DNA of 64,000 nt. Source: Vibrio sp. 14G-20 (GTDB lineage: Bacteria > Pseudomonadota > Gammaproteobacteria > Enterobacterales > Vibrionaceae). The stretch covers positions 310,001-374,000 of the forward strand of contig NZ_JAPHPW010000001.1 of assembly GCF_026241515.1 (NCBI RefSeq). The letters run 5' to 3'. Numbering within the stretch: position 1 is the first letter of the stretch; each line of letters begins with the position of its first letter. Under the pieces are notes generated by a model. It was not told the origin of the DNA and made no database searches. It was given only the letters and a program-made list of their open reading frames with translations. A program made the translations under genes and the position numbers. Below, piece after piece: positions 44,396-54,747 of the stretch.

Positions 44396-45001
44396 ATGGA
44401 CTCAATATCTAAGAGACCTAGAACTAGGCTTTCACCTTTAAAAAGAAAACTTCAATTGATGGAAATCGCTCTTGAGGTATTCTCTCGCCGCGGCATTGGT
44501 CGTGGTGGACACGCTGATATTGCAGACATCGCTCAGGTGTCTGTCGCAACAGTATTTAACTACTTCCCTACCCGTGAAGATCTGGTTGATGAAGTGCTTA
44601 ATCACGTGGTTCGCCAATTCTCTAACTTCCTTTCGGACAATATCGATCTGGATATTCACGCAAAACAAAACCTACATAATATTGCGACTGAAATGGTGAC
44701 GTTAGTGGCTCAAGATAGCCATTGGTTAAATGTGTGGTTCGAATGGAGCGCTTCGACTCGTGATGAAGTATGGCCGCTGTTCGTAACAACGAACCGCACT
44801 AACCAAATGTTAGTACAAAACATGTTTAGCAAAGCGATTGAACGCGGAGAAGTTTGTGACGATCACGATCCTAAACATCTAGCGAACCTATTCCACGGCA
44901 TTTGCTACTCGCTATTCATCCAAGCGAAACGTGTAGAAACGCCTGAAGAGCTTTCAAGCTTAACGGATAGCTACCTAAATATGCTGTGCATTTATAAGTA
45001 G
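44396..45001 (+). CDS. luxR: Quorum-sensing master regulator LuxR/HapR family (TetR type)
   Basis: A 201-residue TetR-family regulator, close to V. harveyi LuxR, V. parahaemolyticus OpaR and V. cholerae HapR. The helix-turn-helix lies at about residues 39-62 (HADIADIAQVSVATVFNYFPTREDLVDEV), preceded by the basic arm KRPRTRLSPLKRK that contacts the minor groove. The C-terminal dimerisation and ligand-pocket half includes HWLNVWFEWSASTRDEVWPLF. It controls hundreds of density-dependent genes in relatives. A Qrr pairing site covers its ribosome-binding site. Its TAG stop shares its G with the first unit of a seven-copy heptamer repeat. Confidence 0.96.
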   Translation: MDSISKRPRTRLSPLKRKLQLMEIALEVFSRRGIGRGGHADIADIAQVSVATVFNYFPTREDLVDEVLNHVVRQFSNFLSDNIDLDIHAKQNLHNIATEMVTLVAQDSHWLNVWFEWSASTRDEVWPLFVTTNRTNQMLVQNMFSKAIERGEVCDDHDPKHLANLFHGICYSLFIQAKRVETPEELSSLTDSYLNMLCIYK

Positions 45002-45050
45002 ATTCGAGATTCGAGATTCGAGATTCGAGATTCGAGATTCGAGATTCGAG
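45001..45050. repeat. Heptamer tandem repeat, 7 copies, at the luxR stop codon
   Basis: GATTCGA is repeated seven times without error over 45001-45049, with one extra G. The first G is the last base of the luxR TAG stop. The array is followed directly by the luxR terminator. Perfect copies suggest recent slippage and length variation between strains. Confidence 0.95.
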
Positions 45051-45061
45051 TAAAATGATTT

Positions 45062-45092
45062 AAGGGTTGGCCTAATGGGTCAGCCCTTTTTT
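45062..45092 (+). terminator. Terminator of luxR
   Basis: AAGGGTTGGCC (45062-45072) pairs with GGTCAGCCCTT (45078-45088) using two G-U pairs, followed by a T run. It closely resembles the terminator after yacG. Confidence 0.88.
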
Positions 45093-45174
45093 GTCGAGTG
45101 AAGTCGCTCTTCGTATCCCGAGCACAGAGTACTCGCATCTCGAAGTGAAATGTTTCTGCTCTTTTCTTCAGGCA

Positions 45175-45208
45175 TATAAAAGCCGCTGACGAATCAGCGG
45201 CTTTTATA
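45175..45208. terminator. Terminator after lpdA
   Basis: TATAAAAGCCGCTGA (45175-45189) pairs perfectly with TCAGCGGCTTTTATA (45194-45208) around CGAA. On the minus strand it ends the lpdA transcript after the ERIC element; it could also stop luxR read-through. Confidence 0.9.
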
Positions 45209-45216
45209 ATCTAGAT

Positions 45217-45359
45217 ATACTCAAAATAATTGGAGTTGCAGCTAGGCGACCCTTTCTTTGTTAAGTAACTAAAGTTCAGCCCTATGAGCATAGATTTACT
45301 ATGTGATTAGGGTGAACTTACGCAGTTAACAACGCTGCGGCTTCAAGTATGAAGAGTAT
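45217..45359. repeat. ERIC element, copy 2 (143 bp), in the lpdA 3' untranslated region
   Basis: Ends ATACTC/GAGTAT enclose the ERIC-type stretches AAATAATTGGAGTTGCAG, GGTGAACTTACGCAG and GCTTCAAGTATGAAGAG. It is 17 bp longer than the copy at 22289 because the stretch between GGCGAC and CCCTATGAGCAT is 29 instead of 12 nt. Arms AAGTTCA (45272-45278) and TGAACTT (45313-45319) replace the CGTTCA/TGAACG arms of copy 1, so pairing is kept. It touches the lpdA stop codon (45360-45362) directly. Confidence 0.88.
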
Positions 45360-46787
45360 TTACTTTTTCTTTTTCACTGCTTTCTTATTTGGAAGGTCAG
45401 TGATTGAACCTTCGAATACTTCCGCAGCAAGACCAACAGACTCGTGTAAAGTTGGGTGAGCGTGGATAGTAAGAGCGATATCTTCTGCGTCACAACCCAT
45501 TTCGATTGCTAGGCCGATTTCGCCAAGAAGTTCACCACCGTTAGTACCAACAACAGCACCACCGATTACGCGATGAGTATCTTTATCGAAGATCATCTTA
45601 GTCATACCGTCGGCACAGTCAGAAGCGATTGCACGACCAGAAGCAGCCCAAGGGAAAGTAGCAACTTCGTAGTTTAGGCCTTCCGCTTTCGCTTCTTTCT
45701 CAGTCTTACCTACCCAAGCAACTTCTGGCTCAGTGTACGCAATTGATGGGATTACTTTAGGATCGAAGTAGTGCTTCTTACCAGAGATAACTTCAGCAGC
45801 TACGTGACCTTCATGCACACCTTTGTGAGCAAGCATTGGTTGACCAACAACGTCACCGATCGCATGGATGTGAGGAACGTTAGTACGCATTTGCTTATCA
45901 ACATTGATGAAGCCACGCTCATCAACTTCGATACCCGCTTTTTCAGCGTCGATAAGTGCACCGTTTGGAACACGACCGATAGCAACAAGAACAGCATCGT
46001 AGCGCTCAGCTTCAGCTGGTGCTTTTTTGCCTTCCATTGAAACGTAGATACCGTCTTCTTTCGCTTCAACAGCCGTCACTTTAGTTTCAAGCATTAGCTT
46101 GAACTTGTTCTTGATGCGTTTAGTGAAGACTTTAACGATGTCTTTATCCGCAGCTGGGATAACTTGATCGAACATCTCAACAACTTCAACTTTAGAACCT
46201 AGAGAGTGGTAAACCGTACCCATCTCAAGACCGATGATACCGCCGCCCATGATAAGCAGTTTTTCTGGTACTTCGTTTAGTTCTAGTGCATCCGTAGAAT
46301 CCCAAATACGTGGGTCTTCATGTGGGATGAAAGGAAGTTTGATTGGGCGAGAACCCGCTGCAATGATTGCATTATCAAAGTTAATTGTTGTCGTTTCTTC
46401 GCCAACAACTTCGATGCTGTTAGGACCAGTAAACTTACCGAAACCGTTAACAACAGTAACGTTACGCATCTTAGCCATACCGCCAAGACCGCCAGTCAGT
46501 TGATCAACTACTTTGTCTTTCCAGATACGAACTTTGTTGATATCCGTTTGTGGCTCGCCGAATACAACGCCGTGCTCTGCCATCGCTTTTGCTTCTTCAA
46601 TTACTTTAGATACGTGAAGAAGTGCTTTTGATGGAATACAACCAACGTTTAGACATACACCACCAAGAGTGCTGTAACGTTCAACTAGTACTGTTTCTAG
46701 ACCTAAATCCGCACAACGGAATGCCGCTGAGTAACCAGCAGGGCCTGAACCAAGTACAACAACTTGGGCTTTAATTTCTTTGCTCAT
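45360..46787 (-). CDS. lpdA: Dihydrolipoyl dehydrogenase (E3)
   Basis: A 475-residue flavoprotein that reoxidises lipoyl groups of the pyruvate and 2-oxoglutarate dehydrogenase complexes. The FAD motif GSGPAGYSAA is near residue 13, the redox disulfide is Cys45-Cys50 (GGVCLNVGCIPSK), and the NAD motif GGGIIGLEMG follows. The active-site His-Glu pair is in HAHPTLHES. The C terminus is a lysine run (KKAVKKKK). A 242-bp gap after aceF suggests its own promoter in addition to read-through. Confidence 0.97.
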   Translation of the reverse strand: MSKEIKAQVVVLGSGPAGYSAAFRCADLGLETVLVERYSTLGGVCLNVGCIPSKALLHVSKVIEEAKAMAEHGVVFGEPQTDINKVRIWKDKVVDQLTGGLGGMAKMRNVTVVNGFGKFTGPNSIEVVGEETTTINFDNAIIAAGSRPIKLPFIPHEDPRIWDSTDALELNEVPEKLLIMGGGIIGLEMGTVYHSLGSKVEVVEMFDQVIPAADKDIVKVFTKRIKNKFKLMLETKVTAVEAKEDGIYVSMEGKKAPAEAERYDAVLVAIGRVPNGALIDAEKAGIEVDERGFINVDKQMRTNVPHIHAIGDVVGQPMLAHKGVHEGHVAAEVISGKKHYFDPKVIPSIAYTEPEVAWVGKTEKEAKAEGLNYEVATFPWAASGRAIASDCADGMTKMIFDKDTHRVIGGAVVGTNGGELLGEIGLAIEMGCDAEDIALTIHAHPTLHESVGLAAEVFEGSITDLPNKKAVKKKK

Positions 46788-46990
46788 TGTGACCTCTTGT
46801 AGTCATTATCCCTAACAGGCTGAGTAGATATTCTTAAAATTATTGGGCTTTCAAACAGGAAACATTTTACAGAGATGTTAACAGTGTGAAAGTAGCTTTA
46901 AGTTAGCCTGTGAGCTAGACAACAATTCCCCATCAGATTATGAGAAATGCAGGAAACTGTTCTCTAAAAATAGTCTTTATATAAAGAATT

Positions 46991-47012
46991 AAGGTGACCC
47001 GAAAGTCACCTT
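46991..47012 (-). terminator. Hairpin after aceF
   Basis: AAGGTGAC (46991-46998) pairs with GTCACCTT (47005-47012), extended by AATT/AAT on the outside. The T tail on the minus strand is poor, so it is likely a leaky stop that lets some transcripts reach lpdA. Confidence 0.6.
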
Positions 47013-47029
47013 AATAATTACTTTCTCAA

Positions 47030-48922
47030 TTACAGTACTAGACGACGAATGTCAGATAGTGCGCTGTTTAAGAAAGTAATGAAGCGTGCACCTTCTGCAC
47101 CATCGATCACACGGTGATCGTATGATAGAGACAGTGGAAGCTGTAGACGTGGTTGGAACTCTTTACCATTCCAAACTGGCTTAATCTCAGACTTAGATAC
47201 ACCTAGGATACCTACTTCTGGAGCATTTACGATTGGAGTAAATGCAGTACCGCCAATACCACCAAGGCTAGAGATTGTGAAACAACCGCCTTGCATGTCT
47301 GCCGCTGTTAGCTTACCAGAACGTGCTTTCTTAGAAACAGCCATTAGCTCTTCAGATAGCTCGTAAATGCCTTTCTTATTCACGTCTTTGAAAACAGGAA
47401 CAACTAGACCGTTTGGTGTATCAACAGCGATACCCACGTTTACGTACTTCTTAAGAATGATGCTTTCGCCATCGTCAGAAAGAGAAGAGTTAAACGCTGG
47501 GAATGCTTCTAGTGCTTTCGCAACAGCTTTCATGATGAACACAAGTGGAGTGATCTTCATGCCAGTGTCTTTCTTCGCTTCGATTGCGTTCTGTTCTTTA
47601 CGGAATGCTTCTAGCTCAGTGATGTCTGCATTGTCCCACTGTGTAACGTGAGGGATCATTACCCAGTTACGGTGCAGGTTAGCGCCAGAGATCTTCTTAA
47701 TCTTAGAAAGCTTCTGAACTTCAGTTTCGCCGAACTTGCTGAAGTCAACTTTTGGCCATGGTAGTAGACCAAGAGCAGAACCGTCGCCGCCTTTGCCAGA
47801 TGCCGCTGCACCAGACTCAAGACGCTTAAGTGCATCTTTAACGTAAGACTGAACGTCTTCTTTAAGGATACGGCTCTTACGACCAGTACCTTTAACCTTA
47901 GAAAGGTTAACGCCAAATTCACGAGCTAGGCGACGAACAACAGGAGAAGCGTGCGCGTAGTCACCGTTCTCTTGGAAGTCGCCAGCTGCTGCAGGTGCTT
48001 CTGCTTTAGGAGCAGGTGCTGCCGCTGGAGCTGCTGCTTGTGCTGGTGCTGCAACAGGAGCAGGTGCTGCGCCTTCCACAACGAAAGTCATGATTAGAGA
48101 GCCAGTTGACACTGTGTCGCCAGCTGCAATCTTGATTTCTTTTACTGTACCAGCGAATGGTGCAGGAACTTCCATTGAAGCTTTGTCGCCTTCAACAGTA
48201 ATTAGAGATTGCTCTTCTTCTACTGTATCGCCAACCGCTACCATGATTTCAGTAACTTCTACTTCGTCACCACCGATATCAGGAACGTTTACTTCTTTTT
48301 CAGCTGATGCTGCTGGAGCCGCTGCAACTGGTGCCGCCGCTGGAGCAGGAGCTGCTGCAACTGGAGCGCCAGAGCCCGCTACTTCAAATACCATTACTAG
48401 AGAACCAGTCGATACTGAATCACCAGAAGCGATCTTGATTTCTTTAACGATACCAGCGAATGGTGCAGGAACTTCCATTGAAGCCTTGTCACCTTCAACA
48501 GTAAGAAGAGATTGCTCTTCTTCTACTGCGTCACCGATAGCAACCATGATTTCAGTTACTTCAACTTCATCACCGCCGATGTCAGGAACGTGAACTTCTT
48601 TCAGTTCGTTCGCAACAGAAGGGGCTGCAGGAGCAGCTGCAACTGGTGCCGCCGCTTCAACTGCTGGCGCAGTCGGTGCTGCTGCAGCACCTTCCGATTC
48701 GAAGATCATGATAAGAGAACCAGTAGAAACAGAATCACCTTCTGAAATCTTGATTTCTTTAACGATACCCGCTTGAGACGCAGGAACTTCCATTGAAGCT
48801 TTGTCGCCTTCAACAGTGATCAGTGACTGCTCTTCTTCAACCTTGTCGCCAACGTTTACAAGAATCTCAGTTACTTCAACCTCGTCAGCACCGATGTCTG
48901 GTACATTAATTTCGATTGTCAT
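47030..48922 (-). CDS. aceF: Pyruvate dehydrogenase E2, dihydrolipoyl acetyltransferase
   Basis: A 630-residue core subunit with three lipoyl domains in a row; the lipoylated lysines are Lys41, Lys146 and Lys247, each in GDKASMEVP. Ala/Pro-rich linkers (residues 78-105, 183-210, 285-320) join them, then the E1/E3-binding domain ([16 protein letters not shown]) and the catalytic domain with [12 protein letters not shown] near the end. It transfers acetyl groups to CoA. The three lipoyl modules are nearly identical in protein sequence, as in E. coli. It lies 26 bases after aceE. Confidence 0.97.
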   Translation of the reverse strand: MTIEINVPDIGADEVEVTEILVNVGDKVEEEQSLITVEGDKASMEVPASQAGIVKEIKISEGDSVSTGSLIMIFESEGAAAAPTAPAVEAAAPVAAAPAAPSVANELKEVHVPDIGGDEVEVTEIMVAIGDAVEEEQSLLTVEGDKASMEVPAPFAGIVKEIKIASGDSVSTGSLVMVFEVAGSGAPVAAAPAPAAAPVAAAPAASAEKEVNVPDIGGDEVEVTEIMVAVGDTVEEEQSLITVEGDKASMEVPAPFAGTVKEIKIAAGDTVSTGSLIMTFVVEGAAPAPVAAPAQAAAPAAAPAPKAEAPAAAGDFQENGDYAHASPVVRRLAREFGVNLSKVKGTGRKSRILKEDVQSYVKDALKRLESGAAASGKGGDGSALGLLPWPKVDFSKFGETEVQKLSKIKKISGANLHRNWVMIPHVTQWDNADITELEAFRKEQNAIEAKKDTGMKITPLVFIMKAVAKALEAFPAFNSSLSDDGESIILKKYVNVGIAVDTPNGLVVPVFKDVNKKGIYELSEELMAVSKKARSGKLTAADMQGGCFTISSLGGIGGTAFTPIVNAPEVGILGVSKSEIKPVWNGKEFQPRLQLPLSLSYDHRVIDGAEGARFITFLNSALSDIRRLVL

Positions 48923-48948
48923 TGTATTTACCTACCTTAATGCCAGTC

Positions 48949-51612
48949 TTATGCGTATTGCGGGTTAGTTTTTTCAGTGTCGATATCGAACTTAGCAATT
49001 GCTTGTGCAACTACAGACTTATCAATATCACCACGTTTAGCCAGTTCAGTTAGAGCTGCAACTACGATGTAGCCAGCGTTAACTTCGAAGTGACGACGTA
49101 GGTTTTCACGGCTGTCTGAGCGACCGAAACCGTCAGTACCAAGTACTTTGTAAGACTCAGAAGGCATGAATGCACGTACTTGCTCAGCGTAGTTCTTCAT
49201 GTAATCCGTTACTGCGATTGCAGGCTCGTTACCAAGAACAGTTGTGATGTACGGTACTTTCTCTTCAGCTTCTGGGTGAAGCATGTTGTCACGCTCTACC
49301 GCTTGGCCGTCACGAGTCAGTTCGTTGAACGACGTTACAGAGAATACGTCAGATGCTACGCCGTACTCTTCGCTCAGGATTTGAGCGGCTTTACGCGCTT
49401 CGTTCATGATAGTGCCAGAGCTCATTAGCTGAACTTTAGACTTAGTACCAGAGTAAGACTCAAGCTTGTAGATACCCTTACGAATGCCTTCTTCAGCGCC
49501 TTCAGGCATTGCTGGCATTGCGTAGTTCTCGTTCATTACTGTTAGGTAGTAGTAAACGTTCTCTTGGTTCTCACCGTACATGCGACGGATACCGTCTTGC
49601 ATGATAACCGCTAGCTCGTAAGCAAACGTTGGGTCGTAAGAGATACAGTTAGGTACTGTGTTCGCCATGATGTGCGAGTGGCCATCTTCGTGCTGTAGAC
49701 CTTCGCCGTTTAGCGTTGTACGGCCTGCAGTTGCACCAAGTAGGAAACCACGAGCTTGTTGGTCACCTGCTAACCAAGCCATGTCACCAATACGTTGGAA
49801 ACCGAACATTGAGTAGTAGATGTAGAACGGGATCATCGGTAGATCGTTTGTGCTGTATGACGTTGCAGCTGCAACCCATGAAGCCATAGAACCTAGTTCG
49901 TTGATACCTTCTTGAAGAACTTGACCAGAAGTCGCTTCTTTGTAGTAAGAAACGATGCCTTTATCTTCAGGCGTGTAGTCTTGACCGTGTGGGTTGTAGA
50001 TACCAATCTGACGGAATAGACCTTCCATACCGAATGTACGAGCTTCATCACAGATGATAGGAACGATGTTCTTACCAATGTTCTTATCTTTAAGAAGAAT
50101 GTTTAGCGTACGTACATAAGCCATAGTTGTAGAGATATCACGCTTCTGTTCACCCAGTAGAGGAGCGAACGCGTCTAGCTCAGGAACTTTGAACTCTTGA
50201 GTGAATTTTGGCAGACGCTGAGGTGTGTAACCGTGTAGAGCGTTACGACGAGCGTGCATGTATTCGTATTCAGCAGAACCTTCTTCCAGTTTTAGGTATG
50301 GAAGTTCAGCGATTTTCTCATCTGAAAGGATGTCTTCTAGGCCTAGGCGATCACGTAGATGTTGAACATGAGTCATGTCCATTTTCTTAACACCGTGTGC
50401 AATGTTCTTACCTTCAGCTGCATCACCCATGCCGTAACCTTTTACAGTTTTAGCTAGGATTACAGTTGGCTTACCGTTTGTCTCTTTTGCATTGTTGAAT
50501 GCAGCAAACAGTTTAGAAGAATCGTGACCACCACGCTTAAGTGCGAAGATTTCGTCGTCAGTCATGTCTGCAACTAGTGCAGCTGTTTCTGGGTACTTAC
50601 CAAAGAAGTGCTCACGAACGTATGCGCCATCTTTAGATTTGAATGTCTGGTAATCACCATCGATAGTTTCGTTCATCAGTTGAAGAAGCTTACCAGTCGT
50701 GTCTTTAGCCAGTAGAGAATCCCAGTTGCTACCCCAGATAACTTTAACAACGTTCCAACCTGCGCCTTTGAATAGGCCTTCAAGTTCTTGAATGATGCTA
50801 CCGTTACCCATTACAGGGCCGTCTAGACGCTGTAGGTTACAGTTGATTAGGAAACATAGGTTGTCTAGCTTCTCACGCGCAGCGAAAGAGATAGCACCAC
50901 GTGATTCTGGCTCATCCATCTCACCGTCACCTAGGAACGCGTATACGCGTTGCGCTGAAGTTTCTTTCAGGCCACGGCCGTCAAGGTACTTAAGGAAGCG
51001 CGCTTGGTAGATCGCAGAGATAGGACCTAGACCCATAGATACTGTCGGGAACTGCCAGAACTCAGGCATCAGTTTCGGGTGCGGGTAAGAAGGGATACCT
51101 TTACCATCCACTTCTTGACGGAAGTTATCTAGCTGCTCTTCAGTTAGACGACCCTCAACGAATGCACGAGAGTAGATACCTGGAGAGATGTGACCTTGAT
51201 AATAAACTAGATCGCCACCGTCAGTCTCGTTTGGAGCACGGAAGAAGTGGTTGAAACATACTTCGTAGAACGCTGCTGCTGACTGGTAAGAAGCCATATG
51301 ACCACCAAGGTCTAGGTCTTTCTTAGAAGCACGCAATACGATCATGATTGCGTTCCAGCGAATAATCGAACGAATACGACGCTCAAGAGTTACGTCACCA
51401 GGGTAAGCTGGCTCTTGTGCTGCTGGAATTGTGTTGATGTAGTTTGTGTTGATGCCTGTAGCCATATCAACACCATCTAAACGCGCTTTATCTAGAACTT
51501 GTTCTAGTAAAAACTGTGCACGTTCTACACCTTCTTCACGTACTACTGACTCAAGAGCTTCTAACCAATCTTGAGTTTCCAGAGCATCAACGTCATGCTT
51601 CATGTCAGACAT
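48949..51612 (-). CDS. aceE: Pyruvate dehydrogenase E1 component
   Basis: An 887-residue homodimeric thiamine-diphosphate enzyme (E. coli AceE has 887) that decarboxylates pyruvate and acetylates the lipoyl groups of AceF. The ThDP/metal-binding stretch is GDGEMDEPESRGAISFAAREKLDNLCFLINCNLQ-type sequence near residues 230-262. It follows pdhR after 62 bases that hold a small terminator-like hairpin, so it is probably transcribed with pdhR under PdhR control. Confidence 0.97.
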   Translation of the reverse strand: MSDMKHDVDALETQDWLEALESVVREEGVERAQFLLEQVLDKARLDGVDMATGINTNYINTIPAAQEPAYPGDVTLERRIRSIIRWNAIMIVLRASKKDLDLGGHMASYQSAAAFYEVCFNHFFRAPNETDGGDLVYYQGHISPGIYSRAFVEGRLTEEQLDNFRQEVDGKGIPSYPHPKLMPEFWQFPTVSMGLGPISAIYQARFLKYLDGRGLKETSAQRVYAFLGDGEMDEPESRGAISFAAREKLDNLCFLINCNLQRLDGPVMGNGSIIQELEGLFKGAGWNVVKVIWGSNWDSLLAKDTTGKLLQLMNETIDGDYQTFKSKDGAYVREHFFGKYPETAALVADMTDDEIFALKRGGHDSSKLFAAFNNAKETNGKPTVILAKTVKGYGMGDAAEGKNIAHGVKKMDMTHVQHLRDRLGLEDILSDEKIAELPYLKLEEGSAEYEYMHARRNALHGYTPQRLPKFTQEFKVPELDAFAPLLGEQKRDISTTMAYVRTLNILLKDKNIGKNIVPIICDEARTFGMEGLFRQIGIYNPHGQDYTPEDKGIVSYYKEATSGQVLQEGINELGSMASWVAAATSYSTNDLPMIPFYIYYSMFGFQRIGDMAWLAGDQQARGFLLGATAGRTTLNGEGLQHEDGHSHIMANTVPNCISYDPTFAYELAVIMQDGIRRMYGENQENVYYYLTVMNENYAMPAMPEGAEEGIRKGIYKLESYSGTKSKVQLMSSGTIMNEARKAAQILSEEYGVASDVFSVTSFNELTRDGQAVERDNMLHPEAEEKVPYITTVLGNEPAIAVTDYMKNYAEQVRAFMPSESYKVLGTDGFGRSDSRENLRRHFEVNAGYIVVAALTELAKRGDIDKSVVAQAIAKFDIDTEKTNPQYA

Positions 51613-51654
51613 GGCGATCTATCCTTTTTGTTAGTTGGATTCTACTAAACACGT

Positions 51655-51676
51655 AAAAAGCCGAAGTATTACGGCT
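51655..51676 (-). terminator. Weak hairpin between pdhR and aceE
   Basis: On the minus strand AGCCG (51676-51672) and CGGCT (51663-51659) pair around 8 nt, followed by four to five Ts. The stem overlaps the pdhR stop. Only five pairs, so it is at best a partial attenuator. Confidence 0.45.
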
Positions 51677-52436
51677 ATTTACCCTGTTGAATTCGACGTA
51701 GAGAACGTTCGCGACGCGACTCTTCCTTCGTCAAATCCAGCAATGTTTCTTCGATGTAAGCTAAATGAGAATGTGACATTTCACGTGCCTGTTCTGGCTG
51801 TCCTGAAACGATCGCATCCACAATGTTAGCTCGATGTATACTCACTTTCTCCACAACGTCTTTACGACGATGCAACAGCTTTAAATTCTCTAAGACGTTT
51901 TGTTCGAGTAACGGAGCCAAACTACGAACAATGTGCAATAACACCACATTGTGTGCAGCCTCTGTTAAAGCAATAAGAAAAGCCATCACTGCTGCAGATT
52001 CGGCTTCAATATCACCCTTATCTTGCGCACCATGAATCTTTTCTTGGCATGCTTGAATTCGAGCAAAGTCTTCATCAGTACCACGCAATGCTGCAAAGTA
52101 AGCCGAAATCCCTTCCATCGCATGACGCGATTCCAACAAGTCTAGTTGGGTTTCAGAATGGGATGACAACAAATTAAGCAAAGGATCTGAAAAGCTTTTC
52201 CAGATATTTTCGCTCACAAACGTACCTCCGCCTTGACGGCGAGTAAGCAAGCGTTTTGCTTCTAAACGTTGTATCGCTTCTCGGATTGAAGGACGAGACA
52301 CATCGAACTGTTTCGCCAGTTCGCGCTCAGGCGGCAGCTGCTGCCCTGGAGCCAGTGTTCCTTCCACTATCAACCTTTCTAACTCTTGTTCGATAACGTC
52401 CGAGAGTTTTGGCTGACGAATCCTTTGATAAGCCAT
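51675..52436 (-). CDS. pdhR: Pyruvate dehydrogenase complex repressor PdhR
   Basis: A 253-residue GntR-family repressor of the FadR subgroup. The winged helix is at residues 5-75 ([35 protein letters not shown]), and an FCD-type ligand domain follows, which in E. coli binds pyruvate. Pyruvate release of PdhR induces the pdh operon. A perfect PdhR box lies 31-47 bp upstream of its start, so it represses itself and aceEF. Confidence 0.96.
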   Translation of the reverse strand: MAYQRIRQPKLSDVIEQELERLIVEGTLAPGQQLPPERELAKQFDVSRPSIREAIQRLEAKRLLTRRQGGGTFVSENIWKSFSDPLLNLLSSHSETQLDLLESRHAMEGISAYFAALRGTDEDFARIQACQEKIHGAQDKGDIEAESAAVMAFLIALTEAAHNVVLLHIVRSLAPLLEQNVLENLKLLHRRKDVVEKVSIHRANIVDAIVSGQPEQAREMSHSHLAYIEETLLDLTKEESRRERSLRRIQQGK

Positions 52437-52466
52437 AGTTTGTTATTCTTCTTTTTCTTCGCTGAC

Positions 52467-52483
52467 AATTGGTATTACCAATT
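52467..52483 (-). promoter_or_regulatory. PdhR operator
   Basis: AATTGGTATTACCAATT is a perfect 17-bp match to the PdhR box AATTGGT-N3-ACCAATT. Read on the minus strand it contains TAATAC, a fair -10 sequence, so bound PdhR would block polymerase. Confidence 0.9.
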
Positions 52484-52919
52484 TTAAGTTGGGCAGAAAT
52501 TAACATAATTAAAACGCCACTGTCCAGCGTAAAATTGACCTGCATCATAGAATGCAGCGTGAATTAACCACGATTTAACAAATGAAATTTAAAACAGCAA
52601 CCAAATTGGTCTTACCATTTACAGAGGTAATACTTTTGGGGAGGATTCGTGCTAGAAAGTTTCAGGATAAAAATGAATTGTTTCAGAAAGATTAGTCAAA
52701 CTAGGTCAAAAATCGAACCGAGCGCACATTAGAGACAGAAATTCTGTTCATAAGTTTTAATAAACATGTGTTTGATAAGCTCGTCACACTCTCAATTTAT
52801 TGATGCTCTTCTCTCCACCACTTTATTTACATAGCAACAACAAAAATTCACAAGTCATTATGCTAGGCGTTGACTAATCAACACCCAACAGCGGTAAGGC
52901 CATTATCAAAAACTGAGGC
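52484..52919. other. Intergenic region between pdhR and ampD
   Basis: About 435 bp with no credible gene. It holds the distal pdhR promoter region and the ampD 3' end. Near ampD, GGCGTTGA (52866-52873) pairs with TCAACACC (52878-52885); this hairpin lacks a T run on the minus strand and is a weak ampD terminator at best. Confidence 0.5.
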
Positions 52920-53468
52920 TTAGGCTTTGAGCTTTCCTTTAAATTTCTGCCAATCAAACACCAAGCCAGGGTCAGTTTTACGTAGAGGCGCTATATATTG
53001 ATGGCCAGTGATGCGTTGTTCTGTGATCTCTGAAAAATTCGACATTAGAGTATCAGTCAGCTGCGACAAGGATTGATACTGCTGCTCGGTATAAGCCACA
53101 AAGTCACTGCCCTCAAGTTCAATACCAATAGAGTAATCATTACACCTTTCACGCCCAGCAAAACTCGACTGGCCAGCGTGCCAAGCTCGGTCTAAGAACG
53201 AAACAAACTGCACCACTTCACCATCACGACGAATCAAACAATGTGCAGACACGCCCATTTGGTGAATCACCTGAAAAAACGGGTGTTCAGCGGGGTTCAA
53301 TTTCCCAGTAAAAAATTGTTCAATATACGGGCCTCCAAACTCACCGGGAGGCAAACTAATATTGTGAACCACCAGCAAAGAAATATCATCGACACTAGGC
53401 CTAGCATCAAAATACGGGGAAGGAACATGCCGAGCGTTGTCATACCATCCGTTGGAGCTGATCGTCAT
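52920..53468 (-). CDS. ampD: 1,6-anhydro-N-acetylmuramyl-L-alanine amidase AmpD
   Basis: A 182-residue zinc amidase that cleaves the peptide from anhydro-muropeptides during cell-wall recycling; E. coli AmpD has 183. Zinc ligands fit the His in VVHNISLPPGEFGG, the His in TGHQYIAP and the Asp in KTDPG. I start at ATG 53468 (MTISSNGWYDNARHVPSP), which matches the family; a 17-codon upstream extension has no parallel. E. coli has D in APDRKTDPG where this protein has APLRKTDPG. It is divergent from nadC across 134 bp. Confidence 0.93.
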   Translation of the reverse strand: MTISSNGWYDNARHVPSPYFDARPSVDDISLLVVHNISLPPGEFGGPYIEQFFTGKLNPAEHPFFQVIHQMGVSAHCLIRRDGEVVQFVSFLDRAWHAGQSSFAGRERCNDYSIGIELEGSDFVAYTEQQYQSLSQLTDTLMSNFSEITEQRITGHQYIAPLRKTDPGLVFDWQKFKGKLKA

Positions 53469-53521
53469 CTTAATCTCACTTTCTTTTCCGCTAACACAAT
53501 AGATTGTGACTTTGCCCATAG

Positions 53522-54493
<972 letters not shown>

Positions 54494-54525
54494 TTTATTG
54501 AAATATAAATAGCTTATCTTTAAAG

Positions 54526-54550
54526 GCACGGTTAAATACCGTGCTTTTTT
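54526..54550 (+). terminator. Terminator of nadC
   Basis: GCACGGT (54526-54532) pairs with ACCGTGC (54538-54544), followed by six Ts. It isolates nadC from the pilin genes, whose promoter must lie in 54551-54747. Confidence 0.9.
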
Positions 54551-54747
54551 ATTGCTTAAATTATCAGTATTTCAATCACTTATTTAAGTCGATCGCATAA
54601 TTTTGCGCGCCATATGAAACATCACACTAATAAATACCAAACCACTCGCGACCACACCTGAATCTCATTCCACTTCCCCATTCCGACTTCTATTCTTTCA
54701 ATCAACCAGTGCCTGCACTGAAATAAACTAAACAATGGAATAGAACA

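Noticed and set aside
45001..45050. CRISPR array
   Set aside because: Head-to-tail 7-bp units with no spacers and no cas genes nearby; it is a simple tandem repeat.
48090..48593. Long plus-strand open frame of 167 codons across aceF
   Set aside because: Antisense shadow of the repeated lipoyl-domain and linker codons; no start signal.
47030..48922. Tandem duplication artefact in aceF
   Set aside because: Three lipoyl domains are the normal architecture of gammaproteobacterial AceF.
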